Positions 1 through 8,418 of a stretch of 63,782 nucleotides of DNA are shown in pieces. Source of the DNA: Akkermansiaceae bacterium (lineage in GTDB: Bacteria > Verrucomicrobiota > Verrucomicrobiia > Verrucomicrobiales > Akkermansiaceae). Every line of letters begins with the position of its first letter. Position 1 is the first letter of the stretch. Where the stretch lies: assembly GCA_030725745.1 (NCBI GenBank), contig JANRFH010000044.1, forward strand, positions 4,343 through 68,124, in the 5' to 3' direction. The notes under the pieces are model-generated. The model saw only the letters and a program-made list of their open reading frames with translations, did no database searches and was not told the origin of the DNA. A program made the translations under genes and the position numbers.

Positions 1-1412
1 TGGAGACTGAGGTGAGCAAGGCGGTGATCACGGTGCCCGCCTATTTCAACGACGGCCAACGCGCGGCGACCAAGGCGGCTGGGGAGTTGGCGGGACTGGA
101 GGTGGTGCGAATCATCAACGAGCCGACGGCGGCGGCGCTGGCCTACGGGCTGGATAAGCTCCAGGACAAGGCACGCGTGGCGGTCTATGACCTCGGCGGC
201 GGGACGTTCGATCTCACAATTCTGGAGATGGAGGGCGGGGTCTTCCAAGTCTTGGCGACGCATGGAGATACGCAGCTCGGCGGGGATGATGTGGACAGGA
301 TGATTTTCGAAAAGCTCACCGCAGGGGCAGGGGAGATCGCGGCGGGGGTGGAGTGGAAATTCATGGAGGAGGCGGAGAAGGCGAAGCGTGCCCTTTCTGA
401 TGCGGAAGATTACGCGGTGCGCATTCCTTTCTACGATGGCTCCCGTAGCATCGAGCAGACACTGACGCGCGCGGAACTGGACGTCATGACGAAAGGTTGG
501 ATAGCAAGAACGCTGAAATGCTGCCGTCAGGCGCTGCTCGACAGCGGGCTAGAGGCGGCGGATCTGGATGCAGTGGTGTTGGTGGGTGGAAGCACTCGTA
601 TGCCGGCGGTGAGATCAGCGGTGGCGGATTTTTTCCAGAAAGAAGTGGATGTGACCCAGCATCCTGATGAGGCGATTGCGCTCGGAGCAACGATACAGGC
701 AGGCGTGATGAGCGGAGCGATGCGAAAAATGGTGCTGCTGGACGTAACCCCGCTGAGCCTTGGAATCGAAACCTTCGGCGGACTCATGAACGTTATTATC
801 CCTCGCAATACAACGATCCCGTGCAAGGCCGGGGAGATGTTCACAAACGCAGCGGATGGCCAGGAATCGATGGCGGTGCGCGTGCTTCAGGGTGAGCGCG
901 AGATGGCTCGTGACAACTGGGAGCTGGGGAAATTCGAGGTTGAAATGGAGAAGCTGCCGAAAGGACAGGCACGCGTGGGGGTGCAGTTTAAGATCGATGC
1001 AGACGGTATCCTAGAGGTGCTGGCGCGTGATACGAAGACCGGCAAGGACACGGTGGTAAACATCGCGAGCTCTGCGGTGGATGTGGATGACGCGGCGGTG
1101 GAGGAAATGGTCGGCCAGTCAGTGGAATACGCTTTCGAAGACATGTCGGAGCGGATTTTTACGGAAGCCCGGATGAAAGCTGAGGAGCTGATCCCGGCGG
1201 TGGAGATGATTCTCGCTCAAGGCATGGTCGAGGAGGATGAGCGCGGCGAGATCGAGGAAGCGCTTGTTGGGGTGAAGAAAGCGGTTTCCGATGGCGCGGC
1301 GAATCCGCTCAAGGCGGCGGTGCAGCGACTAGATAAGGCCACCGAAGCGGCTGCGGCGCGGCTGGTGGAACGGGCGATGGAAGCTGCTTTGGAAAAGGAG
1401 TTAGGAATATGA
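1..1412 (+). CDS. dnaK: Hsp70-family chaperone (DnaK-like), 5' end outside window
   Basis: ATP-driven cytoplasmic chaperone that binds unfolded peptides. The open frame continues to the left edge (residues ETE precede the first possible GTG at 12), so the first 130 or so residues are missing. What remains starts in the ATPase domain ([23 protein letters not shown], the phosphate-loop stretch DLGGGTFD, and [13 protein letters not shown]), crosses the linker [17 protein letters not shown] and ends with a beta-sandwich and helical lid. It stops at ALEKELGI with no disordered EEVKDKK-type tail, and with [11 protein letters not shown] in place of the usual substrate-domain sequence, so it may be a second Hsp70 rather than the housekeeping DnaK. 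Its last codons overlap the next gene by 4 nt (ATGA). The family is certain; which paralogue it is remains open. Confidence 0.9.
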   Translation, partial: ETEVSKAVITVPAYFNDGQRAATKAAGELAGLEVVRIINEPTAAALAYGLDKLQDKARVAVYDLGGGTFDLTILEMEGGVFQVLATHGDTQLGGDDVDRMIFEKLTAGAGEIAAGVEWKFMEEAEKAKRALSDAEDYAVRIPFYDGSRSIEQTLTRAELDVMTKGWIARTLKCCRQALLDSGLEAADLDAVVLVGGSTRMPAVRSAVADFFQKEVDVTQHPDEAIALGATIQAGVMSGAMRKMVLLDVTPLSLGIETFGGLMNVIIPRNTTIPCKAGEMFTNAADGQESMAVRVLQGEREMARDNWELGKFEVEMEKLPKGQARVGVQFKIDADGILEVLARDTKTGKDTVVNIASSAVDVDDAAVEEMVGQSVEYAFEDMSERIFTEARMKAEELIPAVEMILAQGMVEEDERGEIEEALVGVKKAVSDGAANPLKAAVQRLDKATEAAAARLVERAMEAALEKELGI

Positions 1413-2524
1413 AAGTGATGCAGGTATTGCCGGAGCTGAACTCCGGAGGAGTCGAGCGCGGGACGCTGGAGGTCGCGGATTTCCTCGTAAAGCGTGGGCA
1501 TGAGGCAGTGGTTGTTTCCAACGGCGGCAGGCAGGTGGAGGCGCTTGAGGCTCTGGGCGCGAGGCATATCGCGATGCCGGTGCACAAGAAGAGCCTGGGT
1601 TCGTTGTTTCAGGTGAAGCCTTTCCGAAAAATGCTGGAGGAGGAGAAGCCGGATATCTTGCACATCCGTTCGCGGGTGCCGGGATGGATCGCTTATCTCG
1701 CTTGGAAAAAGATGGATCCGGCGACACGGCCGCGGCTGGTGAGCACGGTGCATGGATTTTACTCGGTGAACCGATACTCGGCGGTGATGACGAAAGGGGA
1801 GCGGTTGATCGGGGTTTCGGAGAGCATTCGTGAGTATATACTGGAGAATTATCCGCAGACAGATGCCGGGAATATCAAGGTGGTGCACCGTGGGATAGAG
1901 CCGGAGAGATATCCTAAAGGCTTCCGACCCGATGGCGAATGGCTTGCGCGGTGGAATGAGGAGAATCCAGCGCTGGCGGAAAAGAGCGTGTTCCTGCTGC
2001 CGGGACGCATCACGCGCCTCAAGGGGCATGGGGATTATTTCGAGCTCATTGCAACTCTGAAAAAGGAAGGCCGGGCGGTGCACGGACTGGTGGCCGGAGA
2101 CACGCATCCGAAAAAACGGGCTTACCTCGATGAACTCCGCGCCCTGCTTGTCGAAAAGGGCTTGGAAAACGATGTGACGTTTCTGGGGCACCGCACAGAT
2201 GTCCGCGAGATCATGGCGGTCAGCGATGTGGTCTGCGCGCTTTCCCAGCAGCCTGAATCGTTCGGACGCACGGTGCTCGAGGCGATGGCGCTTGGGAAAC
2301 CGGTTCTTGGCTACGACTGCGGCGGTGTGGGGGAGCTGCTAGGGATCATTTTTCCCGAAGGCAAAGTCCCTTTGGGAGACGCCGGAAAGCTGGTGGAGAT
2401 CGCCCGGAAAATCTTGGACGAAAAGCCTATGCCCCATGTTCCGGAGGGATCATTCACTCTCGCTGCCATGTGTGTCTCGACGCTGGAACTCTACGAAGAA
2501 TTGTTGAATTCGCCCCGGGGATAA
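1409..2524 (+). CDS. Glycosyltransferase family 4 (LPS core/O-chain type)
   Basis: Probable retaining GT-B glycosyltransferase acting at the cytoplasmic face of the inner membrane on a lipid-linked glycan. The N-terminal Rossmann half opens with [20 protein letters not shown], the donor-independent GT4 start with its GGVER loop. The C-terminal half has [11 protein letters not shown] and the E-x7-E region [20 protein letters not shown] (about residues 285-304) that holds the nucleotide sugar. Length (371 aa) is normal. It overlaps the Hsp70 stop by ATGA and leads straight into sugar-dehydrogenase and heptose genes, so an LPS role is likely. Donor and acceptor cannot be read from sequence. Confidence 0.9.
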   Translation: MKVMQVLPELNSGGVERGTLEVADFLVKRGHEAVVVSNGGRQVEALEALGARHIAMPVHKKSLGSLFQVKPFRKMLEEEKPDILHIRSRVPGWIAYLAWKKMDPATRPRLVSTVHGFYSVNRYSAVMTKGERLIGVSESIREYILENYPQTDAGNIKVVHRGIEPERYPKGFRPDGEWLARWNEENPALAEKSVFLLPGRITRLKGHGDYFELIATLKKEGRAVHGLVAGDTHPKKRAYLDELRALLVEKGLENDVTFLGHRTDVREIMAVSDVVCALSQQPESFGRTVLEAMALGKPVLGYDCGGVGELLGIIFPEGKVPLGDAGKLVEIARKILDEKPMPHVPEGSFTLAAMCVSTLELYEELLNSPRG

Positions 2525-2573
2525 GATTCTTCTACCCATCAACCCCCATCCCATGGAATGAATGGGGCTCCCA

Positions 2574-3851
2574 ATGAATCATATTGCAATCGTCGGTCTC
2601 GGATATGTCGGCCTGCCTCTCGCGCTTCAGTTTGCGAGGTCGGGAGCGAAAGTGCTTGGACTGGATATCGACCGGAAAAAAACCGACGCGATCCTGGAGG
2701 GTCGCAGCTACATCAAACACGTCTCGGGCGAAGATATGTCGGCTCACATCGCATCCGGCGCTCTCGATGCCTCCACGGATTTTTCGCGCATTGCCGAGGT
2801 CGATGCGGTGATCCTCTGTGTGCCGACTCCTTTGAACCATTTCCGCGAACCTGATCTCAGCTACGTGTTGAAGACAGGTGAGGCGATAGCTCCTTACATC
2901 AAGGACGGCGCGGTCATCGTCTTGGAATCCACCACTTATCCGGGCACTACTGATGTGGAGCTCCGTGGAGTGCTGGAAGAGGGCTCGGGGAAAGAGGCTG
3001 GCGTCAACTTCCACCTGGCATTTTCGCCGGAGCGCGAAGATCCCGGCAACCCTGACAGCAAGGTGGCCTCGATCCCGAAGGTGATCGGTGGTCTCACTCC
3101 GCAGTGCTTGGAAAAGGCGATGGCGGTGTATAAGATAGCGATCCATAAGCTGGTTCCGGTCAGTTCCTGCCGCGTGGCGGAGGCGACGAAGCTGTTGGAA
3201 AATATTTTCCGCTCGGTGAACATCGCTTTGGTCAACGAACTCAAAGTTGTTTACGGAGCGATGGATATCGATATCTGGGAGGTCATCGAGGCGGCGAAAA
3301 CCAAGCCCTTCGGTTTCATGCCATTTTATCCCGGCCCCGGACTGGGAGGTCACTGCATTCCGATCGATCCGTTTTACCTGACCTGGAAAGCCCGTGAATT
3401 CGGCCAGCACACTCGGTTCATCGAGCTGGCGGGCGAGATCAATACGGCCATGCCTGACCATGTGGTGAAGGTTTCCTTCGAGGCGCTTAACAACGACCGC
3501 AAGGCGATCAAAGGAGCGAAGATCCTGCTGCTCGGCCTCGCCTACAAAGCCAATGTAGACGATGACCGCGAGTCACCGACTTACAAACTGATCGAGAAAT
3601 TCGAAGCCTTGGGCGGGGAGGTCTTTTATCACGATCCGTATGTTCCTGTTATTCCGATGACACGCGAGCACGCGAAATATGCGGGACGGAAATCCGAGTC
3701 CGAGGTCACGGATGGGTATGACTTGATCGTCCTGTCCACGGGGCACGACGAATATAAAGTGCATGATTTCTCGGCTTATGGAATTCCTCTGGTCGATACA
3801 AGAAATGCGGTTCCTCCCACACATCGGCCGGTGAAGTATTACAAGGCCTAA
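2574..3851 (+). CDS. UDP-sugar 6-dehydrogenase (WbpA/UGDH family)
   Basis: NAD-dependent two-step oxidation of a UDP-sugar (UDP-GlcNAc or UDP-glucose) to the uronic acid, supplying acidic residues for surface polysaccharide. It has the N-terminal dinucleotide fold with IAIVGLGYVGLPLA, the catalytic-cysteine segment GPGLGGHCIPIDPFYLTW (closer to WbpA-type UDP-GlcNAc dehydrogenase than to classical UGDH), and a C-terminal domain with LLGLAYKANVDDDRESP. I start it at the ATG at 2574, which has GGGG 7-10 nt upstream and begins exactly at the family N-terminus; an in-frame ATG lies 12 nt earlier at 2562. It sits in the LPS operon after a GT4 gene. The substrate assignment is inference. Confidence 0.9.
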   Translation: MNHIAIVGLGYVGLPLALQFARSGAKVLGLDIDRKKTDAILEGRSYIKHVSGEDMSAHIASGALDASTDFSRIAEVDAVILCVPTPLNHFREPDLSYVLKTGEAIAPYIKDGAVIVLESTTYPGTTDVELRGVLEEGSGKEAGVNFHLAFSPEREDPGNPDSKVASIPKVIGGLTPQCLEKAMAVYKIAIHKLVPVSSCRVAEATKLLENIFRSVNIALVNELKVVYGAMDIDIWEVIEAAKTKPFGFMPFYPGPGLGGHCIPIDPFYLTWKAREFGQHTRFIELAGEINTAMPDHVVKVSFEALNNDRKAIKGAKILLLGLAYKANVDDDRESPTYKLIEKFEALGGEVFYHDPYVPVIPMTREHAKYAGRKSESEVTDGYDLIVLSTGHDEYKVHDFSAYGIPLVDTRNAVPPTHRPVKYYKA

Positions 3852-3864
3852 GCCAATAAAGCTG

Positions 3865-4794
3865 ATGGATAAGATCCCAAAGATCCTTGTCATCAAGCTC
3901 GGTGCGCTGGGCGACATCATCCTTGCGATGGAGGCATTCCATGCGGTGAGGGAGAAACATCCTGAGGCACACATCACGCTACTGACGCGAAAGCCGTTTG
4001 TAAAACTGACCTCGCAGATGCCGTGGTTCGATGAGGTGGTGGTGGATGCGAATCCGAAGTTTCACCAAATCGGGAAGATGCTGAAATTTCGCAAGACGCT
4101 CCGGGAGAGGGATTTTACGAGGGTTTATGATCTTCAGGGGAATGATAGGTCGGGTCTTTATTTCAAGCTGATGGCGCCGGGGCAGCCGGAGTGGTGTGGG
4201 ACGGCAAAGGGCTGCTCGCATCAGAGGCATGACCACAGGAAAGATCCGGTGCCAGCAACCGAGCGGATGCTGAGGTTCTTGGAATCGGTGGATGTGCCGA
4301 GGGCGGGTGCGCCGGAGCTTTCTTGGCTGACGGGGGATGTGGATGGCCTTGGATTGCCGGGGAAGTATGTGATGTTGATCCCGGGTTGTGCGCCGCAACA
4401 CCCGCACAAGCGCTGGCCTGCGGAGCATTTTGCGAAGCTTGCCGGGATGCTGGCGCAGCAGGGGATCGGTGCCGTGGCAGTGGGTACGGCGGTGGATGTT
4501 GAGGTGATCGAGGAAATCCGTGCGATTTGTCCGGGTGTGGTGAGCATTGCTGGGAAAACGGATATCGGTCAACTGGCGGAGGTGGCGAAAAGAGCCGAGG
4601 GAGCGGTGGGCAACGACACGGGGCCGATACATATCGCAGCCGTGGCAGGTGCGCCGACGCTTTCCCTGATGTCCGGGAAAAGCGATCCCATGCGAATGAC
4701 CCCGAGGGGGCCGGATGTTGGGTTTCTCCAAAAAGACGATTTGAAAGACCTGTCGCCCGAGGAAGTGATGAAATCCCTAAGGCTACGCAAATGA
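3865..4794 (+). CDS. Glycosyltransferase family 9 (heptosyltransferase-like)
   Basis: Adds ADP-heptose to the inner core of LPS at the cytoplasmic membrane in the WaaC/WaaF family. Visible hallmarks are the start ILVIKLGALGDIILAMEAFH, a central IPGCAPQHPHKRWP strand with the acceptor-side loop, and the C-terminal donor-binding stretch AVGNDTGPIHIAAVAGAPTL followed by SGKSDPMRMTPRG. At 309 aa it is a little shorter than E. coli WaaF. It overlaps gmhB by ATGA and lies within the operon that makes its own donor, ADP-heptose, which supports the assignment. Whether it adds heptose I or II cannot be told. Confidence 0.88.
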   Translation: MDKIPKILVIKLGALGDIILAMEAFHAVREKHPEAHITLLTRKPFVKLTSQMPWFDEVVVDANPKFHQIGKMLKFRKTLRERDFTRVYDLQGNDRSGLYFKLMAPGQPEWCGTAKGCSHQRHDHRKDPVPATERMLRFLESVDVPRAGAPELSWLTGDVDGLGLPGKYVMLIPGCAPQHPHKRWPAEHFAKLAGMLAQQGIGAVAVGTAVDVEVIEEIRAICPGVVSIAGKTDIGQLAEVAKRAEGAVGNDTGPIHIAAVAGAPTLSLMSGKSDPMRMTPRGPDVGFLQKDDLKDLSPEEVMKSLRLRK

Positions 4795-5330
4795 TTCCCA
4801 AGGCCTTGATATTGGATCGCGACGGGACGCTGATCGAGCATGTGCCATATCTGTGCGATCCTGCGGAGATGAGGCTGCTGCCCGGCGTGGAGGAAGGGCT
4901 GGGTCTCGCGGTGCGCTCCGGAGCGAAGCTTTTCTTGCACACCAACCAATCCGGGGTGGGACGCGGGATGTTCGGCATGGAGGAGGTAGAACTATGTAAT
5001 GCGCGGCTGGTGGAGATGCTGGAGCATGGCTTCGAGCGCATCTGCACGGCTCCAGAAGCCCCGGGAGCACCTTCGAAATACCGCAAGCCCTCGCCGGAAT
5101 TCGCGAAGGAGGTGATGGCGGAGTATGGCTTTTCAGCGGAGGAAATCTGCTATGTCGGCGACCGGGGCAGCGATCTGGGAGCTGCTGCTGCTGCGGAAAC
5201 ACGTGGCGTGGGTGTTGCAACCGGGCTCGATGACCTTCAAGCTGAGCTCGAAGCGCAGGGATACGGGGAGCAATTCCCGGTCTTCGGCGATTTCCTCAGT
5301 GCTATGAAATTTCTTTTTCCCCAAACATGA
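4791..5330 (+). CDS. gmhB: D,D-heptose 1,7-bisphosphate phosphatase-like HAD protein
   Basis: Expected role: removes the 7-phosphate from D-glycero-D-manno-heptose 1,7-bisphosphate. HAD motif I is LILDRDGTL with nucleophile Asp9 and Asp11; motif II is FLHTNQSGVGRG; the conserved YRKPSPEF loop and motif GDRGSDLGAA follow. The start is the ATG overlapping the GT9 stop; longer upstream reading in this frame is only a shadow of GT9. In E. coli GmhB a zinc loop with C-x-H and C-x-C precedes the RKP motif. Here that stretch reads RICTAPEAPGAPSKYRKP, with a single Cys, so the zinc site appears lost. The operon position between heptosyltransferase and hldC argues for the GmhB role regardless. Confidence 0.87.
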   Translation: MIPKALILDRDGTLIEHVPYLCDPAEMRLLPGVEEGLGLAVRSGAKLFLHTNQSGVGRGMFGMEEVELCNARLVEMLEHGFERICTAPEAPGAPSKYRKPSPEFAKEVMAEYGFSAEEICYVGDRGSDLGAAAAAETRGVGVATGLDDLQAELEAQGYGEQFPVFGDFLSAMKFLFPQT

Positions 5331-5824
5331 AGACCGAAGATCCGGAACTACGGGTGATGAGCCTCGATGAGGTGGCGGCGCTGCGCGAGAAGGCTGCGGC
5401 CGAGGGCAAGCGCTTCGTGCTGACCAATGGCTGCTTCGATCTACTGCACCGTGGGCACCTTTCATACCTCCAGCAATCAGCGAACCTCGGGGATGTGTTT
5501 TGCATTGCCGTGAACAGCGATGAGTCGGTGCGCGAGCTCAAAGGCCAAGACAGGCCGATCAATAACGAAGACGACCGAGCCTTCGCCCTCGCGAGCATGC
5601 GCTGCGTAGATGCGGTCTTCGTTTTCCAGGGGCCGCGGCTGGCCGGGGAAATTTCCCGACTGAAACCGGACATCTACACAAAGGCAGGGGACTACACGAT
5701 CGAGTCGCTAGAGCCTACGGAAAAGGCCGCATTGCTTGACAGCGGAACGGACATTAGGTTTCTCTCATTTGTCGTAGGACGCTCCACGACCTCCCTAATC
5801 GAGCGCATGCGCTCCGACTCCTAA
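5327..5824 (+). CDS. hldC: D-glycero-beta-D-manno-heptose 1-phosphate adenylyltransferase
   Basis: Transfers AMP from ATP to heptose 1-phosphate to give ADP-D,D-heptose (the RfaE domain II reaction). It is a cytidylyltransferase-like fold of 165 aa with FVLTNGCFDLLHRGHLSYL, whose H-x-G-H holds the nucleotide, then VNSDESVRELKGQDRPIN and the C-terminal GRSTTSLIERM signature (ISTT-like). It is a free-standing enzyme rather than the C-terminal half of a fused HldE; the kinase half is encoded separately at 7407. Its start overlaps the gmhB stop by ATGA. Also called rfaE2. Confidence 0.93.
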   Translation: MKTEDPELRVMSLDEVAALREKAAAEGKRFVLTNGCFDLLHRGHLSYLQQSANLGDVFCIAVNSDESVRELKGQDRPINNEDDRAFALASMRCVDAVFVFQGPRLAGEISRLKPDIYTKAGDYTIESLEPTEKAALLDSGTDIRFLSFVVGRSTTSLIERMRSDS

Positions 5825-5833
5825 CCTTTACGA

Positions 5834-6832
5834 ATGCACGCTTCAGACAAGATCCTCGTCACCGGTGCAGCCGGCATGATCGGCAGCGCCTTGGTGTGGG
5901 AACTCAACCGCCGGGGCTTCGAGAACATCATCATCACCGACGTGCTCGGCACCGATGAGAAATGGAAGAACCTCGTCGCCCTGCGCTACGCGAATTACCT
6001 CAGTGCCGCGCAGTTGTTAGGCCGCTTGGAAACGGAAGAGCTTTCCGATGTGAAATGGGTTTTCCACCTCGGTGCGTGCTCCGCGACGACCGAGAAAGAC
6101 GCTGATTACCTGATGGAAAACAATTTCCAATACACCCAGCGACTCGCCGAGTGGGCGCTCGCGGGCGGCAGGCGATTCGTCTATGCCTCCTCCGCCGCGA
6201 CCTATGGCGACGGCGAGATGGGCATGGATGACTCTTCCGAGGATCTGGAGAAATACCGCCCGCTCAACATGTATGGCTACTCGAAGCACCTCTTCGATCT
6301 CCACGCGAAGCGGCGCGGCTGGCTCGATAAGATCGTGGGGCTCAAGTATTTCAACGTCTTCGGCCCCAATGAGGATCACAAAGGCGACATGCGCAGCGTG
6401 GTGCACAAGGCCAGCAGCCAGATCCGCGATACCGGGAAGGTGCAGCTCTTCAAAAGCTATCATCCTGACTACCCGGACGGCGGGCAGAAGCGGGATTTCG
6501 TGTATGTGAAAGACGCAGTGGCGATGACACTGCACCTCGCGGCCAATACTGATGCGGCGGGACTTTTCAATGTAGGCACTGGCAAGGCATCGACCTGGGT
6601 CGAACTGGTGACACCCATCTTCAAAACCCTCGGCAAACCAGTGGAGATCGAGTTCATCGAGATGCCTGATGTGCTGAAAGGGAAATACCAATATTACACC
6701 TGCGCCGATACCGCGCACCTCGATGCAAGCGGCTGGCAAGGGCCCATGCATTCGCTGGATGAAGCGGTGGGCGACTACGTGAAAAATTATCTCGTCCCCG
6801 GCACACGCCTTGGGGAAAAATCCGGACACTGA
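5834..6832 (+). CDS. hldD: ADP-L-glycero-D-manno-heptose 6-epimerase
   Basis: NADP-dependent short-chain dehydrogenase/reductase that converts ADP-D,D-heptose to the L,D form used in LPS core. The cofactor motif is ILVTGAAGMIGSALV; the catalytic Ser and Y-x3-K lie in YASSAATYGDG and NMYGYSKHLFD; the substrate segment NVFGPNEDHKGDMRSVVHK is characteristic of HldD/RfaD. Its 332 aa are normal. It follows hldC by 9 nt and its TGA shares one base with the ATG of gmhA. Confidence 0.95.
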   Translation: MHASDKILVTGAAGMIGSALVWELNRRGFENIIITDVLGTDEKWKNLVALRYANYLSAAQLLGRLETEELSDVKWVFHLGACSATTEKDADYLMENNFQYTQRLAEWALAGGRRFVYASSAATYGDGEMGMDDSSEDLEKYRPLNMYGYSKHLFDLHAKRRGWLDKIVGLKYFNVFGPNEDHKGDMRSVVHKASSQIRDTGKVQLFKSYHPDYPDGGQKRDFVYVKDAVAMTLHLAANTDAAGLFNVGTGKASTWVELVTPIFKTLGKPVEIEFIEMPDVLKGKYQYYTCADTAHLDASGWQGPMHSLDEAVGDYVKNYLVPGTRLGEKSGH

Positions 6833-7410
6833 TGACACCCACTTTCAAAGACTCTGCGCAGGAACTCGGCAAGGTGCTCGAAGCATCGCTGGCCATGGCT
6901 CCTGCCGTGGAAAAAGCGGGCGAAGCCATCGTCCAAGCCATCCTCGCTGGCGGGAAACTCCTCACCTGCGGCAACGGCGGCAGCGCGGCGGACGCCCTGC
7001 ACCTCGCGGAGGAACTCGTCGGCCGCTACTCGGTGGAACGTAGGGCGCTGCCCGCACTCTGCCTGAATGCGGATGCGACCGCGATCACCTGCATCTGTAA
7101 CGACTACGGCTACGAGCATGTTTTTTCCCGTGGGGTCGAGGCGCTGGGCAAACCCGGAGACGTCATCGTCGGCTTCACCACTAGCGGCAATAGCGCGAAC
7201 GTCATCGCTGCCTTCGAGGTGGCGGCGAAACGCGGAGTCACCACCATCCTGCTCGCCGGGAAAGACGGCGGCGCGGCGCGCGGCACCTGCGATCACGAAA
7301 TCATCGTCCCCAGTTCTAACACCGCCCGCATCCAAGAAGTTCACACGCTTGTGCTGCACCAGTGGCTGGAGGCGATCGACGCAACACCTTGGCCGGAGAC
7401 ACTGCCATGA
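6832..7410 (+). CDS. gmhA: Phosphoheptose isomerase
   Basis: First committed step of heptose synthesis: sedoheptulose 7-phosphate to D-glycero-D-manno-heptose 7-phosphate. SIS-domain protein of 192 aa with the phosphate-binding LTCGNGGSAADALHLAEELV, the C-terminal half of the active site GFTTSGNSANVIAAF, and the GmhA ending IQEVHTLVLHQWLEAID, which provides the zinc/active-site His residues. It lies between hldD and hldA with 1-nt and 4-nt overlaps, so translation is probably coupled. Confidence 0.95.
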   Translation: MTPTFKDSAQELGKVLEASLAMAPAVEKAGEAIVQAILAGGKLLTCGNGGSAADALHLAEELVGRYSVERRALPALCLNADATAITCICNDYGYEHVFSRGVEALGKPGDVIVGFTTSGNSANVIAAFEVAAKRGVTTILLAGKDGGAARGTCDHEIIVPSSNTARIQEVHTLVLHQWLEAIDATPWPETLP

Positions 7411-8399
7411 CCAGTGCTGAGTTGTTAGGGAAATTTCCGTCGCTGAAAATTCTCGTGGTCGGCGACCTGATGCTAGATCACTACATCTGGGGCGATGTGC
7501 ACCGCATTTCCCCTGAAGCACCCGTGCCGGTGGTGCAGGCAATGCGCGAGACACACACCGCAGGCGGCGCCGCGAACGTGGCGCTGAACCTCGCTTCGCT
7601 CGGGCTCGGTGTTTCGGTCTGTGGATCACTGGGTGAGGATGAGGCCGGTGAAAAACTCTGCCGACTGCTTGAGGAAAAAGGTATCGATGCGCAGGGCTGT
7701 TTCAAAATCGACGGACTGTCCACGATGGTGAAGACCCGCGTGGTCGTGCGCACCCAACAGCTTTGCAGGATCGACCGCGAGGCGGCGAGATCGGCGTATG
7801 GCATCGACGCGGTCGCTGGCTCGGGAGAGCTCTTGGAAAAACTCATCGCGGGCTGCGATGCGATGATCCTTTCCGATTACGCGAAGGGTGTGATCACTCA
7901 GGAGCTGATGGATCGCTGTTTCGCTCTCGCGGCGCAGCACGGCAAACTCCTCGCCGTCGATCCCAAGCCAGCGCGCATGTTGAAATTTCAAAGAGCAGGT
8001 CTGATGACGCCGAACCGTCACGAAGCCCTCGAGCTTGCAGGTATCCCCGAGCCATCACTTGGCGAGGAGTATCCGTTAGAAGCAGTCTGCCGGAACATCC
8101 ATGCGAAATACAGCCCGGAACTGCTGGTGGTGACACTCGGCGCGGACGGGATGGTCGTTTCCAAAGAGGGGAAAGTCATCGAAGTTTTGCAAACCAGTGC
8201 TCGCGAGGTCTTCGATGTTTCGGGAGCGGGGGATACAGTCATCGCGACACTCACCTGCGCGCTTGCCGCGGGTGCCAGCCCCGTCGATGCAGCGAAGTTC
8301 GCGAACCTTGCGGCGGGAGTTGTCGTTTCAAAAGTCGGCACCGCAACCGTCAGCCCCGATGAAATAAAACAAGCTGCTATGAAAGCAGATATCTCCTAG
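7407..8399 (+). CDS. hldA: D-glycero-beta-D-manno-heptose 7-phosphate kinase
   Basis: Phosphorylates heptose 7-phosphate at C1 to give the 1,7-bisphosphate. PfkB/ribokinase fold: N-terminal VVGDLMLDHYIWGDVHRISP, sugar-binding TAGGAANVALNLASLG, and the ATP/anion-hole motif DVSGAGDTVIATL, with the Asp of GAGD as catalytic base. It has 330 aa when started at the ATG overlapping the gmhA stop; reading from further upstream would add 15 unrelated residues. It is separate from HldC, as in organisms without a fused HldE. Last gene of the + strand LPS operon; the next gene converges from the other strand 19 nt away. Confidence 0.93.
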   Translation: MTSAELLGKFPSLKILVVGDLMLDHYIWGDVHRISPEAPVPVVQAMRETHTAGGAANVALNLASLGLGVSVCGSLGEDEAGEKLCRLLEEKGIDAQGCFKIDGLSTMVKTRVVVRTQQLCRIDREAARSAYGIDAVAGSGELLEKLIAGCDAMILSDYAKGVITQELMDRCFALAAQHGKLLAVDPKPARMLKFQRAGLMTPNRHEALELAGIPEPSLGEEYPLEAVCRNIHAKYSPELLVVTLGADGMVVSKEGKVIEVLQTSAREVFDVSGAGDTVIATLTCALAAGASPVDAAKFANLAAGVVVSKVGTATVSPDEIKQAAMKADIS

Positions 8400-8418
8400 G
8401 TCGACTGGTCGGGAATCC

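Noticed and set aside
1217-2191. 324-codon - strand frame over the Hsp70/GT4 boundary
   Set aside because: Crosses the ends of two well-supported + strand genes and has no recognisable motif.
2532-3461. 309-codon - strand frame over the UDP-sugar dehydrogenase
   Set aside because: Shadow of a certain gene; Arg/His-rich composition without a family.
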